Positions 13,261-24,056 of a stretch of 64,000 bases of DNA are shown one piece after another. The DNA is from Panagrolaimus kolymaensis. Its lineage: Eukaryota > Nematoda > Chromadorea > Rhabditida > Panagrolaimidae. The notes under the pieces are model-generated. The model searched no databases and was not told the origin of the DNA. It saw only the letters and a program-made list of their open reading frames with translations. Location of the stretch: NCBI GenBank assembly GCA_028622995.1, contig JAJQJQ010000032.1, positions 2,666,001 to 2,730,000 on the forward strand, given 5' to 3'. Each line of letters begins with the position of its first letter. Position 1 is the stretch's first letter. Position numbers and translations under genes: made by a program.

Positions 13261-13969
13261 TATTAGAAAAAAAAGTTAAATAAACTAAAAAAATGCCACT
13301 AAAATTGTAAATAAAATCGATTAAATATAAATTTGGCATTGCGAATCATTAAAAAATAATAAAAAGAGATCAGATCGCTTTTTTAATTTAAATAAAAACC
13401 TAAGCAAAGAAATGTAAGAAAAATGTGCGAAAAAATCCGGTAAAAAAATACAATAGATATGTTTAAAGAATTTTTATATTGAAATTTTTTTTAACCCTTT
13501 TTCGCTCTCATTTAAAATTATTTTTTGATTTCTTTTCACAAAAGTTAAAAAGGTTTCCATTATTCATGCAATTTTATTTTCAGAAATTTTACAAAGCAAA
13601 AAATAAAAAAAGATTTTTTGAAAAGAAAGTTTTGATAAATTAATACAATGAAAAAAAAGTGAATCATAACTTTTTAAATTTTTATAACAATATGATTGGG
13701 GCCTTTTTTTAAAGCTTTTGATTGGAATAAGATTGATAAAAAAACTTTCGGAAATAATGTTTAAAATAAGTTTTAAATTTATTATTCACGCTTCAATACA
13801 GAATTGATTTTTTTTCTTAATCCAATTAAAGCGCAAATACATAAGTTTATTCTACTCATAAAACCTTCATCTAATACCACGGGAAATTTTGATTTTTAAC
13901 CTGAAAAAAAATATGAAAGTATTGTTCTTTTTTTGAGTTTCCTTTTCTTTATCGCATTCAGCTTAGCAA
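13261..13969. other. Intergenic stretch
   Basis: AT-rich, nothing recognised apart from the 5' flank of the broken SCKYF copy. About 100 bp of this flank resembles the flank before 18683, so the two copies were duplicated together with their upstream DNA. Confidence 0.5.
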
Positions 13970-13986
13970 AAATATTATGTCTACCT
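13970..13986 (+). promoter_or_regulatory. Degenerate SCKYF upstream element
   Basis: AAATATTATGTCTACCT matches the 17-bp consensus at 13 of 15 defined positions or slightly fewer, 101 bp before an ATG. The gene behind it is broken, which fits decay of the site. Confidence 0.4.
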
Positions 13987-14070
13987 TTTCTTATTTATCT
14001 GAGCTAAAAAATGAAACAAAGAAGTATTACCAAATTTACTATTTTTTCAGTTTCGTCAATACAAAAAAAA

Positions 14071-14332
14071 ATGAAAGAAAAGTTGTTTGATTCAACAAAT
14101 CAATGTCAACCAGGAAATTTAATTCTTCGATGTTTTAAATTCTCTGAAACCATTATTTATTTTATTTCTAAAAAAGCTATTAATTTTGTTAACCTAAAAT
14201 TAATTAAAAGCTGTAAATATTTTTTAATGATTCAAAAATTTTCTGTTTTTAAGGATATTTGCTCTGTCATAATATTTATCCCAACTCTTTAGCCTCAAAA
14301 TCTTATGAAAAATTTAAAGAATCATTAGTTTT
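14071..14332 (+). pseudogene. SCKYF family copy with internal deletion
   Basis: The ATG at 14071 opens the usual N-terminal block (STNQCQPGN, ETIIYFISKKA, KSCKYFLMIQKFSVFKDI). After about 70 residues the family sequence stops. A few bases later (14295-14325) it resumes at the end of exon 2 (SKSYEKFKES). Everything between, roughly the second half of exon 1, intron 1 and most of exon 2, has been deleted. The copy closest in sequence is the retrotransposon-split gene at 18683. Confidence 0.8.
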
Positions 14333-14904
14333 TTTTCATTTCGCATTATTTTAATAATGAATACAGTATGAAAAAAATTATAGGGGTTTTTTTTCAAATC
14401 CTTTTCTTGTTTTTTATTTTCTTCTTCTTCTTCTTGTTTTGAATGTTTGTAAAAACATGAAAGATTAAAGAACTCCTCCCATGTTTTTCCCCACACTTTA
14501 TTATCAAATCTTGGAAAAGCAAAAAAACAAAAACATATTTTGAATATAAAATATTTTTCTCAATCAAAATGTAACCATTAATTTTTTATCCAAAAATGTA
14601 TAAGTTGTTCGGTGAGAAAATCGTGAAAATTTTAATTTTCTTTAACTATTATAAATTACAAATGTATAAAATACAAAAAACAATCCCATAATCTACAAAA
14701 AAAGCATTTAATGCATTTTTGATTCTTGAAATTTAAAAACAAAAAACTGATTAATTTTTTTAATTAGTTTTTTTTGTAATATAAAAGTAAATATTTCACC
14801 CCCATGAATTTCATTATCTTCCCCACAATTCTAACTTTCTCTTGCTTGTTCAACCTCCTGTAAAAATTCTTACCTCCTACTTACATTAATAATACCCCTC
14901 AATC

Positions 14905-16347
14905 ATGGCAATGGAGGATTTAGTAGCTGGTGTTAAATTATCATCCAATATTATTTCATGTTCTTCACGAACATTAGAATTTACCATTGTAATATTTTTA
15001 ATTTCACAATATTTTAAATCTAAATCTAATTATAAATCTGCTTATTTTGTTATCCTCAATATTGGATATATGGCTGATTTAATAGCTTTTATAAATTGGT
15101 TAATTCCAATGAATATTTTAATTTATTATTTTACCCTTGTTGTTATTGAATGGTATATGACATATTTTCTTACAATATGGAATGTAGTTTTATGTATTAA
15201 TCGGTGCACTGCTTTAGCCTTTTCCGTGAAATATGAAAAGGTATTAAATTTTTAATTCTACGAAAAGTTTTAAAAAGTAAAAGATGCAAAAACTTTGTTA
15301 AATCTTTTTTCGGCTTTCAAAAATTTGCGTGATTCTTAAAATTTAGAATTTAGTCAATTAAATACAATATATTTTTTTTTAAAGAATGCTAAAATCCAGA
15401 AATCCATTTTAAAAAAAAGTGCAGGCGGAAGAAAAATATAATTTAACTCACGTTTTTAAATTAAATTTCTTTATACAAAATGTGCTGCATAAAACAATTT
15501 GTTTGCCCTCCAGCTTTTGTGAACATTAATTTTTTTTATATCTCACCTTGAGGCTAGAAGGTGTTGGAATTTCTCATCATCACCAAATAAATTAAATAGT
15601 TAATTTTTGGAACATTAATTTTAAATTAAAACATTAAAAATACAGAAACTCAAAAGTCCATTGATAAAAATTCAAGAATCATCGAAAAAAAATCAAAAAG
15701 TCAAAAAAATATAAAATTTGGAAAACACAAAAAAAAATATCTTCAAAATCTTATAGATTTGGACTCCATTTACTATGTTTTTTATTATCATTTTTATGCT
15801 TGCTTTTCCATTCATCGTTGATGGATATACAATTTTTTCATCAAATTGTTCAGTTCAAAATTTTGTTAATTGTTTACTTATTCGGCGATCCTATTATTTT
15901 AAAGGCACCATCATCAATGCCATCTTCAATGGAATAATAATATTTTTAATTGGAATTTGTATGTATTTTTCAAGGAAAGATAAATTTCAAGCCCATTCAT
16001 CTCAAGCTAAAACAGAAAGGCGATTAATTTATCAAGCAATTTTTTCATCCATTTTTCAATTAATTTGTTTTATTCTTAAATTTTGTTCAGCGCTAAGTGA
16101 TGGAACTCAATGGTTTTTAATGTTTATGTATATTTCAAATATTATGTATCATATTCATCATTATGTTGTAATGTTGACACATTTTATTTTAAGTCCTACT
16201 TTTAAAATGGCTTATCTTAATTTTTATCATATTGGAAAATTGGGTAGAAGTTCAAGAACAACTTTTACGACCACCGCAGCAAATGTATCGAAAATTATGC
16301 CAACAACAAATAAAGTTGTTTCATCTATTTCTAAAATTGTTATGTGA
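14905..16347 (+). CDS. Serpentine chemoreceptor, Srg-superfamily type
   Basis: Two exons (14905-15240 and 15757-16347, phase 0, 516-bp intron) encode 308 residues. Seven hydrophobic segments are visible. The stretch after TM3 reads WNVVLCINRCTALAF and then KYEKIWTPF across the intron. This NR(x)TA..F...(Y/H)..IW pattern is typical of the nematode Srg/Srv/Srx group, rather than the E/DRY motif of rhodopsin-like receptors. The C-terminal tail is Ser/Thr-rich (TTFTTTAANVSKI), a likely phosphorylation region. The expected role is chemosensation at the plasma membrane of sensory neurons (family inference). The long intron is unusual here, and no extra exon was found in it. Exact subfamily uncertain. 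Confidence 0.8.
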
Positions 16348-16526
16348 TTATTAATTTGTTTTTTTGTAAAAAATTTTAATTAGGCCAATAAAAAATTTTA
16401 TCTATAAAAACTTTGGAATTAATCAAAGAAAAACTCATTGAATAAATCCATTTTTAATTCACAAAATAATAATGCTTCCACGAAATTGTTTATGCTGATC
16501 TTTTATTTATTAAATCATTTTAAAAT

Positions 16527-17179
16527 TCAAAGATTTTTATCAATTTCATTTTTTTCAAGTATCCCATTTTTGTTGGTGTCCATGTCATCGAACCATTTTG
16601 TTTCCGTTTCAAGGGTGGTGGAATTATGACCATGATTGCCAAGATAGGCAATTGCTTCAGCTTTGTTGATACTTCCATCGGCGTTGGTGTCGAGTTCCTC
16701 GAAAGCAGAGAGGGCTGCTATGCAATCCGTTTCGGAAGATTTATAACCTTAAAAATTAACAATTTTTATGCCATAAATTTCGTTTTTGGCTAACCATGAC
16801 ATTTATAACATTCATCATCGCAATTACAACAGAATCTATAAACAATATAATTTTTGAAAGATCCTCTCATTTTTTTCCTTATTTGATTGCGGAACAAAAG
16901 ATTCAATTTTAGGCTTTTATAAAATAATAAATTTCTTTTTTGAAAATTTTTTTTGAAGCACTGAATTTTAAAGGTTTTGTTATGGAAATGGCGATAAAAG
17001 CTTTTTCTCATTAAAAAATCAAATCTCTTTGCAGAGAAATAACTATTTTCGTCCTTTCTTTTGCAAAACTTTTCCAGTTGTGTTTGATTCAAGATTAATA
17101 AAAGCAATAAAAAAAAGTAGAAATGCCCTGTGTTATTAAAAACGCCTTTTGAAAAAAGTTTAAGAAAAAAAATATACAT
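16527..17179 (-). CDS. EF-hand calcium-binding protein with Cys cluster
   Basis: The 3' exon (16527-16747) encodes two clear EF-hand loops, DTNADGSINKAE and DTNKNGILEKNE, with Asp/Asn ligands at positions 1, 3 and 5, Gly at 6 and Glu at 12. An in-phase (phase 1) intron, 16748-16794, joins it to an exon ending in CCNCDDECYKCHG. Both hands look able to bind calcium. The 5' limit is uncertain. The open frame extends to an ATG at 17179 with a hydrophobic run (FYFFLLLLLIL) followed by a very basic, Phe/Lys-rich stretch that may be partly intronic. A TTTATAG acceptor just before the CCNC cluster would instead make that a short internal exon. If the hydrophobic run is real, the protein enters the secretory pathway. 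It lies head-to-head with the receptor at 17340. Confidence 0.65.
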
Positions 17180-17339
17180 AATACTGAAACGTGAGCTTTA
17201 AAAGCAATTTTGGATTGTAATTATATACACACTAAATTACAGCTTACATGACTTTTTTCTGGTTATTCAAACTCATTTTAAATAAGAGCATTTTTGAATT
17301 TAGCTTTCGTTTTTAAAAATAGGTTATTAACCTAACAAT

Positions 17340-18366
17340 ATGCCGGTGATTTTCATAGATTACTTTTTATGGGTCGTCAATGATTTTTTATTGATATTCC
17401 ATTGTTCGGTAACGTACTTTATATTTTTAGAACGACAGCGAAAAAATCAAAATTATACTTCACCATTTTATTTACTTTATTTAATGTTATCTGTAATTGA
17501 TATAGGAACAATAATCAATAAATTTTTTTCAAACTAAGTTAGTTGATTATGACGAATGGAAACCTTGGTTTATAGCCCATCCAATATATCCATCAATAAC
17601 ATATATATTTTCTGGGTATTTTGTTTATTCTCATGCCATATTTCAAGTTGCTGTGGCAATTAATCGATGTTGGGGCTCATTTACAATAATTTCAGGAAAA
17701 ATAGCAATTGGGAGATTAGGTAATAAAATAATTTGGGGATTACCTTTGTTACCCTTAGCTTTGATGGTGGTCAGATTTACTGGGCACGCTGTTTATTTTT
17801 ATGTCCTCGGTTTCGCGGACATAATTGCATCAGGTTATGTTGAAAATTTAGCAAAAACTGTAAGTGTTAAGGGCTAAATTTGCAAGACATTAACATATGC
17901 CAGCCAGTACAAACAAAATGCAAGTTTTGTGGTTGAAAAATGATAATAATAAAAAAGCCGTATTTCTAAAAAACATTGATTTTTAAAAAAGACCTTAGGA
18001 AATTTGACACAAACATTTTATTTTTAGTACCATGCAATAGCCAGCCCAATCATAGTCATCACTTCTTGTATTATCGCTTTCACGCTGACCATCATCACAA
18101 TCCTTCGGTATCGATACTTTCTCAAAAAAATTGGCAACACTTCAACAGCTATGCGTCGAGAAATATATCTTTTTGGACAAGGCATGGTCATGCTGTGCTT
18201 TGAATTATTAGTTGGAGCTTATTATATTATGATTCTAATTGCCAATACTAAAAACGATAAAGCTTTAACTGGGTTTGCTGTATTATATTTGCAATATGTT
18301 GAGGATTACAGAAGTTTGGTTAATCCTTTTGCTCTTTTAATTGTATGCAAAATTTGTGAGACTTGA
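17340..18366 (+). pseudogene. Serpentine chemoreceptor with homopolymer frameshift
   Basis: The first part starts at the 17340 ATG and covers TM1-TM2 (FYLLYLMLSVIDIGTII). At 17523-17529 a run of seven T shifts the frame. The next frame reads on without break through DYDEWKPWF, the TM3 block with AINRCWGSF, and to a GTAAGT donor at 17860. Exon 2 (18028-18366) adds TM5-TM7, ending [10 protein letters not shown]. Six T would restore one continuous frame. The family is Srv/Srg-like, judged from the TM3 Asn-Arg and the NPFALLIV end. The single lesion could be real, or a homopolymer error in the assembly with the gene actually intact. Confidence 0.75.
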
Positions 18367-18572
18367 TTATTTTCAATTACTACTGAAAATTGTATTTAAA
18401 AATGCGGCACTTCTATAGATATCGTCCTTAATTTATTTTTCATTTTTTTTTCATTCTTTTTTCAGTCATTCATTCCATTTTTTTGATTTTATAATCCAAA
18501 ATTTTTTAACAAAGAAGAAGACAATTCATTTGTTTTTTTAGTTTCCTTTTCTTTATGGCATTCAACTTAACA

Positions 18573-18589
18573 AACACTTATGTCGACCT
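18573..18589 (+). promoter_or_regulatory. SCKYF upstream element
   Basis: AACACTTATGTCGACCT is an exact match to AACACTTATNNCGACCT, 110 bp before the ATG at 18683. Confidence 0.75.
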
Positions 18590-19048
18590 TTTTTTATTTG
18601 TCAGAGCAAAAACAAAAAAGAAGGCACAACATATCATGACTAAACTTGCTATTTTTTCATAGTTTCATTAATACATAAAAAAATGATTGAAAACTTGTTT
18701 GGTTTAACAAATCAATGTCAACCAAAAAATATTTTAGTCCAAAACTTTATTCTTCCAAATACCATCATTTATTATGTTTCTAAAAATGCTATTAACTTTG
18801 TTAATCTGAAATTAACAAAAAGCTGTAAATATTTTTTGAAGAATCAAAAATTTTCTGTTTTTGAGGATATTTCTTCTTGTGATACAAAAGACATCATCCG
18901 TGTCGAAAAATGTTCTTCTAAAATTTTTGCAAGCGGAAATTTTTTTTCTATTAAACTTGACCATAAACAATTTTTTGATACTATCTTTCCCAAATTATAT
19001 TATGTTAGTGTCAAAGTATTGAATATATCAGAAATAGTGATGTCTTAC

Positions 19049-19249
19049 TGTTGTGCGCGCATTTCAAATGCATCTCAATCAAGCGCCACCTCTCACAACG
19101 AAGATAGTGTTTGACTCGCGTCTTCACTCTCGCCTAAAGCTTAGCCTTGTTTGTTCGTTGTCTTTCATTCAATAAAATTGTATGTCAACTTTATTCTCTG
19201 AATAAATCTATTATAAAATTGTTGCTGTCTCTCCAACCTGTGCACAACA
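19049..19249 (+). repeat. 5' LTR, 201 bp
   Basis: It runs from TGTTGTGCGCGC to TGCACAACA. AATAAA-like signals near 19168 and 19200 could mark the R region. Identical to 23856-24056 by eye. Confidence 0.95.
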
Positions 19250-19256
19250 AATTTAT

Positions 19257-19272
19257 TGGTGACGAAACGGAT
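19257..19272 (+). other. Candidate primer-binding site
   Basis: TGGTGACGAAACGG begins eight bases after the 5' LTR. A TGG start is expected of a site complementary to a tRNA 3' CCA end. Which tRNA was not determined. Confidence 0.45.
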
Positions 19273-19443
19273 TCAACCTATCTGATCCTCAATTCAACTC
19301 TTGCTCCAGCTGCTTCAACTTCCTCAAGATTTTGTTCAACTGTTGCTCCAACTGCTGTCAATCAACCGTCTTGTTCTTGCTGCTTTCTGATCTCAAATCA
19401 AACGTCAGCTCTAAACTTCTACTGTTTATAAGATCAACCGACG

Positions 19444-22400
19444 ATGACTCTTCCAACTCTTCCTCCGTTCAAATACGATGCTGCTCGTCCAAACTCTGCT
19501 GCTATCTGGATTGAAAGAATCGACGACGTATTCGACCTTCATCCGACGCTAACTGAGAAGCAAAAGATAAGTTTGATCAAAACTTGTTTGGATGATGCTT
19601 GCTATCATAAAGTATGTGGTGCTTTACTTCTGACTCCTGCTTGCAAAACTGAAGGAGCTCTGACAACTTATGACTCCAAAGTTCTCAAGAAAGTGATGAT
19701 ACAACTATTCGACAGAAGTGAATCACTCTTCGCTAAACGCTTTGCTGCTCTTCAAACGACGTGGAATGATCCAATTGATGAACCAATCGCTGCTCTTTGT
19801 GCTCGTATCAAACAATCGACTATCGATTTCAAAATGGGTGAATTCTCTGAGAATGAACTTCAAACTATGATCCTCATGCTCTCAATGAAATCTAAAGAAC
19901 TTCAACCACTTAGAACTCGTATACTCGACATGCTTGCTGGTAATGCTCAAACAACATTTGCTGATTGCCAAAAGCTCATTGAAACGACAATTCAAACAAA
20001 TCGAGAACAAAGACTGCCTGAAACTCAACTAGTCAACCAACTCCATCGTGGTCATCCTGGTCAAAACAAGAAGCGTCATCAACCAAAGGAATCATCAAAT
20101 CAAACGTCTTCTTCAAATCGAGCTCCACCGACTTCTCCTTGTCCAAACTGTGGTGATCTTCACTGGCGTATTGATTGTAAGAAAGATCCTTCATACTGCT
20201 CTCACTGCAAAGTTAATGGTCATATGCTCAAGTTCTGTAAAAAAGCCAACTTCAAATCATACAACTCACATTCGTCAAAATCAAGAACTCAAGCCCGTTT
20301 TACTGGTGGCCGAGCTGGTTCTTATCATCTTGATGAATCAAAACAAGTTTTGCGCCTTTCATGGAAACGTGATCATCCAAGGTTAATGGTAAACCTCATC
20401 ATCAATGGTAAACCGCTTAGATGCCTTTTGGATACCGGTGCTGACATATCAATTCTTACACCTCGTGATCATTCTGCTATTGGATCTCCTGCTCTTACTC
20501 GTCAACCAATCGTCGTCAATGCTGCTGGTAATCATCCTCTTCAACTCAATGATTCCTTCACTTCTCAAACGACAATCAACTTCGAAGATGAAAATCGACA
20601 ACTTGTTACTAAAACCAAAGATGTAACATACTTCGTTGCTGAAACTCAAATGTCCCTGCTTGGAAACGACTTTTTTGGTATATTTGAACTTGGGGACATT
20701 CGTCTGAATCAACTTGCTTGTAACATGGTATCTGATGATTCAATTATTCCTCAACAAACAATCGACGAACTCTCTCAACAATTCAAGCCTCTCTTCGATG
20801 GTAAACCTGGTCGATGTAATAACTTCAAAGTTCATCTTCAACTCAAGAAGGACTCGACATATGTGTTCATACCTCCCAGACGTCTCTCTATTCATGCTGC
20901 TGAACTCCTCAAAGCGGAAATTGAACGATTGATACAAGAAAAACGAATTTATCCTGTGAAACACTCAAATTATGCTTCACCTGTATCAATCATCTCAAGG
21001 AAGGACGGGAGACCCAGGCTCGTCATAGACTTCTCAACTGGTCTCAACGAACGACTGGAAGAACCATGCTATCAACTACCATCACCAAGCGACATCTTCG
21101 ATCTCATCTCTGAAGCTACCGTGTTCACTCAACTGGATTTGTCTGATGCTTATCATCAAGTGCCACTCGACAAAGAATCACAAGAATATGTTACGATTTC
21201 GACTCCTTTTGGAAGATTTCGTTATAAAGCTCTTTGTTTTGGTCTCAAGAATGCTCCTGCTGAATTTCAACGTATCATGGATGAAATGCTAATGGACTTA
21301 CCATTCGCCGCTGCTTACCTCGATGATATTCTGATATTTAGCAAATCAATCGACGAACATCGTGAACATGTCAAAACTGTCTTCAATCGTCTCATGAAAG
21401 AAGGTTTCAAACTCAACCTCAACAAATGTAAGCTATTCAAAGCTTCTGTTCGGTTCTTAGGAAAGCTGATATCTGCTGAAGGAATTCAACCTGATCCAGA
21501 AAAGGTGGCTGCAATTCAAACAATGCAAACACCAACCGACGTCTCCAAACTTCGCGCTTTCCTTGGTCTCATCAACTTCTATCAAAACTTCATTCCAATG
21601 ATGAGAAACCACCGCAAACCACTCGACGATCTTCTCAAAAACGACGCTGAATGGACTTGGACTCCTGAACATGATGAAGCTGTCTCAACTATCAAGATGC
21701 TTCTGTCTGAAAACTGCATGCTCACACACTATGATCCTCGTCTTCCAATCATCGTTGCTGCCGACGCTTCTGCTGCTGGTATTGGTGGATGCATTTCCCA
21801 TCGATATCCAAACGGCACCGAAAGACCAATACAATTCTTCTCGCGTGCTATGAACTCGTCGCAACAGAAATACTATCAAACTGAAAAAGAAGGTCTTGCA
21901 CTCGTCATGGCTATCAAAGTCTTCAAACGCTACCTCGAAGGAAGAAAGTTCACTCTCCTGACTGATCATCGTGCTCTTCTATCAATCTTCGGAAACAAAG
22001 CAAAGAAACCGTCAGTTGCTATCAATCGTCTTCATCGTTGGGCTCTTACACTCTCTGGTTATGACTTCAACATTGAATACCGAAACACAACACAATTCGG
22101 TCAAGCTGACGCTCTTTCAAGGCTCATCAAACAAACTCGGGAATTAGAAGAAATTTACGAAGAAGATGACTCGTACATGGTGAATTCAATCGTCCATGAT
22201 CTCTCTGATGATGTTACTCCTCATGCTATTATTCTTCAAGTTACTGCTGTTGATGTTGCTGCTGCTTATGCTGATGATCCAGAAGCTCAACAACTTCTCA
22301 AATCAATCAAATCAAACAAACGACAAGGCGATGGAAAGCTAAAATACTACTTGATCAAGGACGTCATTATGATGAATGATCGTGTATTTATTCCTGCAAA

Positions 22401-23769
22401 ACTTCGTGATCATGTTCTTCGACAACTTCATGCTGGTCACAATGGGGAACGCCGTACTAAAGCTCTTGCTCGTCGTCATGTTTTCTGGTCTGGACTCAAT
22501 CAAGACATCGAAACAATGGTCAAATCATGCGACGCCTGCATTCAACTCAAAAAGAATCCAATCAAGGTACCACTCGTCTCATGGCCTGTTTCTTCCAAAC
22601 CTGGTGATCGAATCCATATCGACTTCGCTGGTCCTCTTCTTGATCATTATCTGCTGGTAATCGTCGATTCACACTCCAAATGGATTGATGTCGCTGTTAT
22701 GAAATCAACAACAACCGCCAAAACTGTCAAAGTTCTTCAAAGGTATATTGCTGATAATGGTGCTCCAATGGTTATAGTTTCTGATAATGGTCCGCAATTT
22801 GCATCAAGTGAATTCAAGAATTTCTGCGACGACTACTGCATCAATCACATCCGTAGTGCTCCATACCATCCACAATCAAATGGTCAAGCCGAACGTATGG
22901 TTGATATCGTCAAACGATTCGTCAAGAAGAAATCAATCGACCTTGGCTCAAACTTCAAGCTACATGATTGCATCGACTCTTTCCTGATTGCTTATCGAAC
23001 AACTCCATCAAATGCTACTCCGGGTTGCTGTACTCCTGCTTTTGCTCATCTTGGTCGTGAATTACGAAATCAACTCGACATGCTTCGTCCAAACTTCGTC
23101 AAATTCATGAAATCAAACGTCGAACAAGATGAACAATTCAATCGACACCATGGAGTCAAAGCAAAGTTCTTCAAAGTGAATGATCATGTGCATTTTCGAC
23201 TTAAACCTGAAGGTCCTTGGGTTTCTGCTGTTGTTATAGCCAAAGTCGGAAAAACCATGTACAAACTTCAAGAAAATTCAACTGGAAAATACCATCGTCG
23301 ACATGCAAGCCAACTACTCAAAGCTGCTGATCCAATCGCCTCTGAACCGTTCTCTACTTCTGAATCTGATTCTCATGCTTCAAATTCATCAGGGGAAGGT
23401 GGATCCCATACTCCAAACTCTACAAGTGCTCCTTCGTCGCGCTCTTCAAGTCCAACAAATGAACAATCGACAACGACTCCTGTTCAACAAGCTTCGTGTA
23501 CCATGCCCTGTACCATGACCGAAGTTTCAACTCCATTGGTTACCGCTCGCCATACTCCGCCATCTCAATCGACTTCAAATGCTCCAAGTGATGCTCCTCA
23601 ATCTCAACCGACTTCGAACTCAAGAACAAATGCTCCTGATCTCGATCGTGATCCATCGTCAAATGCTCCAGAATCACCCGTCGCTCTTCGAAGATCGGCT
23701 CGTGCTCGTGTTCCAACTCAAAGACTTGCTCCTGATCCACGTCTCAAAAACTACGATTCTAGGATTTAG
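19444..23769 (+). CDS. Retrotransposon gag-pol polyprotein, 1441 residues
   Basis: One uninterrupted frame holds, in order: a gag-like N-terminus (residues 1-220); two zinc knuckles from about 233, the first a CX2CX3HX4C variant and the second the canonical CX2CX4HX4C; an aspartic protease with DTGA at about 330; a reverse transcriptase with YLDD at about 625; an RNase H with the Asp at about 774 (ADAS) and TDHRALL downstream; and an integrase with an HHCC domain from about 996 and catalytic Asp1060, Asp1114 and Glu1150 (35 residues between the last two, the canonical spacing). The last 120 residues are Ser/Thr/Pro-rich and end basic. All catalytic residues checked are present, so the element looks competent. 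Gag and Pol share a frame with no shift site, so proteolysis alone would separate them. Confidence 0.95.
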   Translation: MTLPTLPPFKYDAARPNSAAIWIERIDDVFDLHPTLTEKQKISLIKTCLDDACYHKVCGALLLTPACKTEGALTTYDSKVLKKVMIQLFDRSESLFAKRFAALQTTWNDPIDEPIAALCARIKQSTIDFKMGEFSENELQTMILMLSMKSKELQPLRTRILDMLAGNAQTTFADCQKLIETTIQTNREQRLPETQLVNQLHRGHPGQNKKRHQPKESSNQTSSSNRAPPTSPCPNCGDLHWRIDCKKDPSYCSHCKVNGHMLKFCKKANFKSYNSHSSKSRTQARFTGGRAGSYHLDESKQVLRLSWKRDHPRLMVNLIINGKPLRCLLDTGADISILTPRDHSAIGSPALTRQPIVVNAAGNHPLQLNDSFTSQTTINFEDENRQLVTKTKDVTYFVAETQMSLLGNDFFGIFELGDIRLNQLACNMVSDDSIIPQQTIDELSQQFKPLFDGKPGRCNNFKVHLQLKKDSTYVFIPPRRLSIHAAELLKAEIERLIQEKRIYPVKHSNYASPVSIISRKDGRPRLVIDFSTGLNERLEEPCYQLPSPSDIFDLISEATVFTQLDLSDAYHQVPLDKESQEYVTISTPFGRFRYKALCFGLKNAPAEFQRIMDEMLMDLPFAAAYLDDILIFSKSIDEHREHVKTVFNRLMKEGFKLNLNKCKLFKASVRFLGKLISAEGIQPDPEKVAAIQTMQTPTDVSKLRAFLGLINFYQNFIPMMRNHRKPLDDLLKNDAEWTWTPEHDEAVSTIKMLLSENCMLTHYDPRLPIIVAADASAAGIGGCISHRYPNGTERPIQFFSRAMNSSQQKYYQTEKEGLALVMAIKVFKRYLEGRKFTLLTDHRALLSIFGNKAKKPSVAINRLHRWALTLSGYDFNIEYRNTTQFGQADALSRLIKQTRELEEIYEEDDSYMVNSIVHDLSDDVTPHAIILQVTAVDVAAAYADDPEAQQLLKSIKSNKRQGDGKLKYYLIKDVIMMNDRVFIPAKLRDHVLRQLHAGHNGERRTKALARRHVFWSGLNQDIETMVKSCDACIQLKKNPIKVPLVSWPVSSKPGDRIHIDFAGPLLDHYLLVIVDSHSKWIDVAVMKSTTTAKTVKVLQRYIADNGAPMVIVSDNGPQFASSEFKNFCDDYCINHIRSAPYHPQSNGQAERMVDIVKRFVKKKSIDLGSNFKLHDCIDSFLIAYRTTPSNATPGCCTPAFAHLGRELRNQLDMLRPNFVKFMKSNVEQDEQFNRHHGVKAKFFKVNDHVHFRLKPEGPWVSAVVIAKVGKTMYKLQENSTGKYHRRHASQLLKAADPIASEPFSTSESDSHASNSSGEGGSHTPNSTSAPSSRSSSPTNEQSTTTPVQQASCTMPCTMTEVSTPLVTARHTPPSQSTSNAPSDAPQSQPTSNSRTNAPDLDRDPSSNAPESPVALRRSARARVPTQRLAPDPRLKNYDSRI

Positions 23770-23846
23770 TTGCTCTAGTCTTTGTTAGATATTATATTGT
23801 TCTTGTTAATTATTTAAGCTAAGTACCTCACTAGTCTAATATAAGT

Positions 23847-23855
23847 GGGGAGGGA
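23847..23855 (+). other. Polypurine tract
   Basis: GGGGAGGGA lies immediately before the 3' LTR, the expected primer for plus-strand DNA synthesis. Confidence 0.8.
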
Positions 23856-24056
23856 TGTTGTGCGCGCATTTCAAATGCATCTCAATCAAGCGCCACCTCT
23901 CACAACGAAGATAGTGTTTGACTCGCGTCTTCACTCTCGCCTAAAGCTTAGCCTTGTTTGTTCGTTGTCTTTCATTCAATAAAATTGTATGTCAACTTTA
24001 TTCTCTGAATAAATCTATTATAAAATTGTTGCTGTCTCTCCAACCTGTGCACAACA
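23856..24056 (+). repeat. 3' LTR, 201 bp
   Basis: Same sequence and length as 19049-19249. It is followed by the second CTTAC copy. Confidence 0.95.

Larger units (their letters stand above)
19049..24056 (+). mobile_element. Complete Ty3-type (Metaviridae) LTR retrotransposon
   Basis: The element is 5008 bp. It has two 201-bp LTRs indistinguishable by eye, TG..CA ends, a 5-bp target duplication CTTAC (19044-19048 and 24057-24061), a GGGGAGGGA polypurine tract before the 3' LTR and one long gag-pol frame. Its base composition is clearly less AT-rich than the host's. Identical LTRs and an undamaged frame mean a very recent insertion. There is no envelope-like frame after pol. Order of domains (protease, RT, RNase H, integrase) places it in the Ty3 group rather than Ty1/copia. 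Confidence 0.95.
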
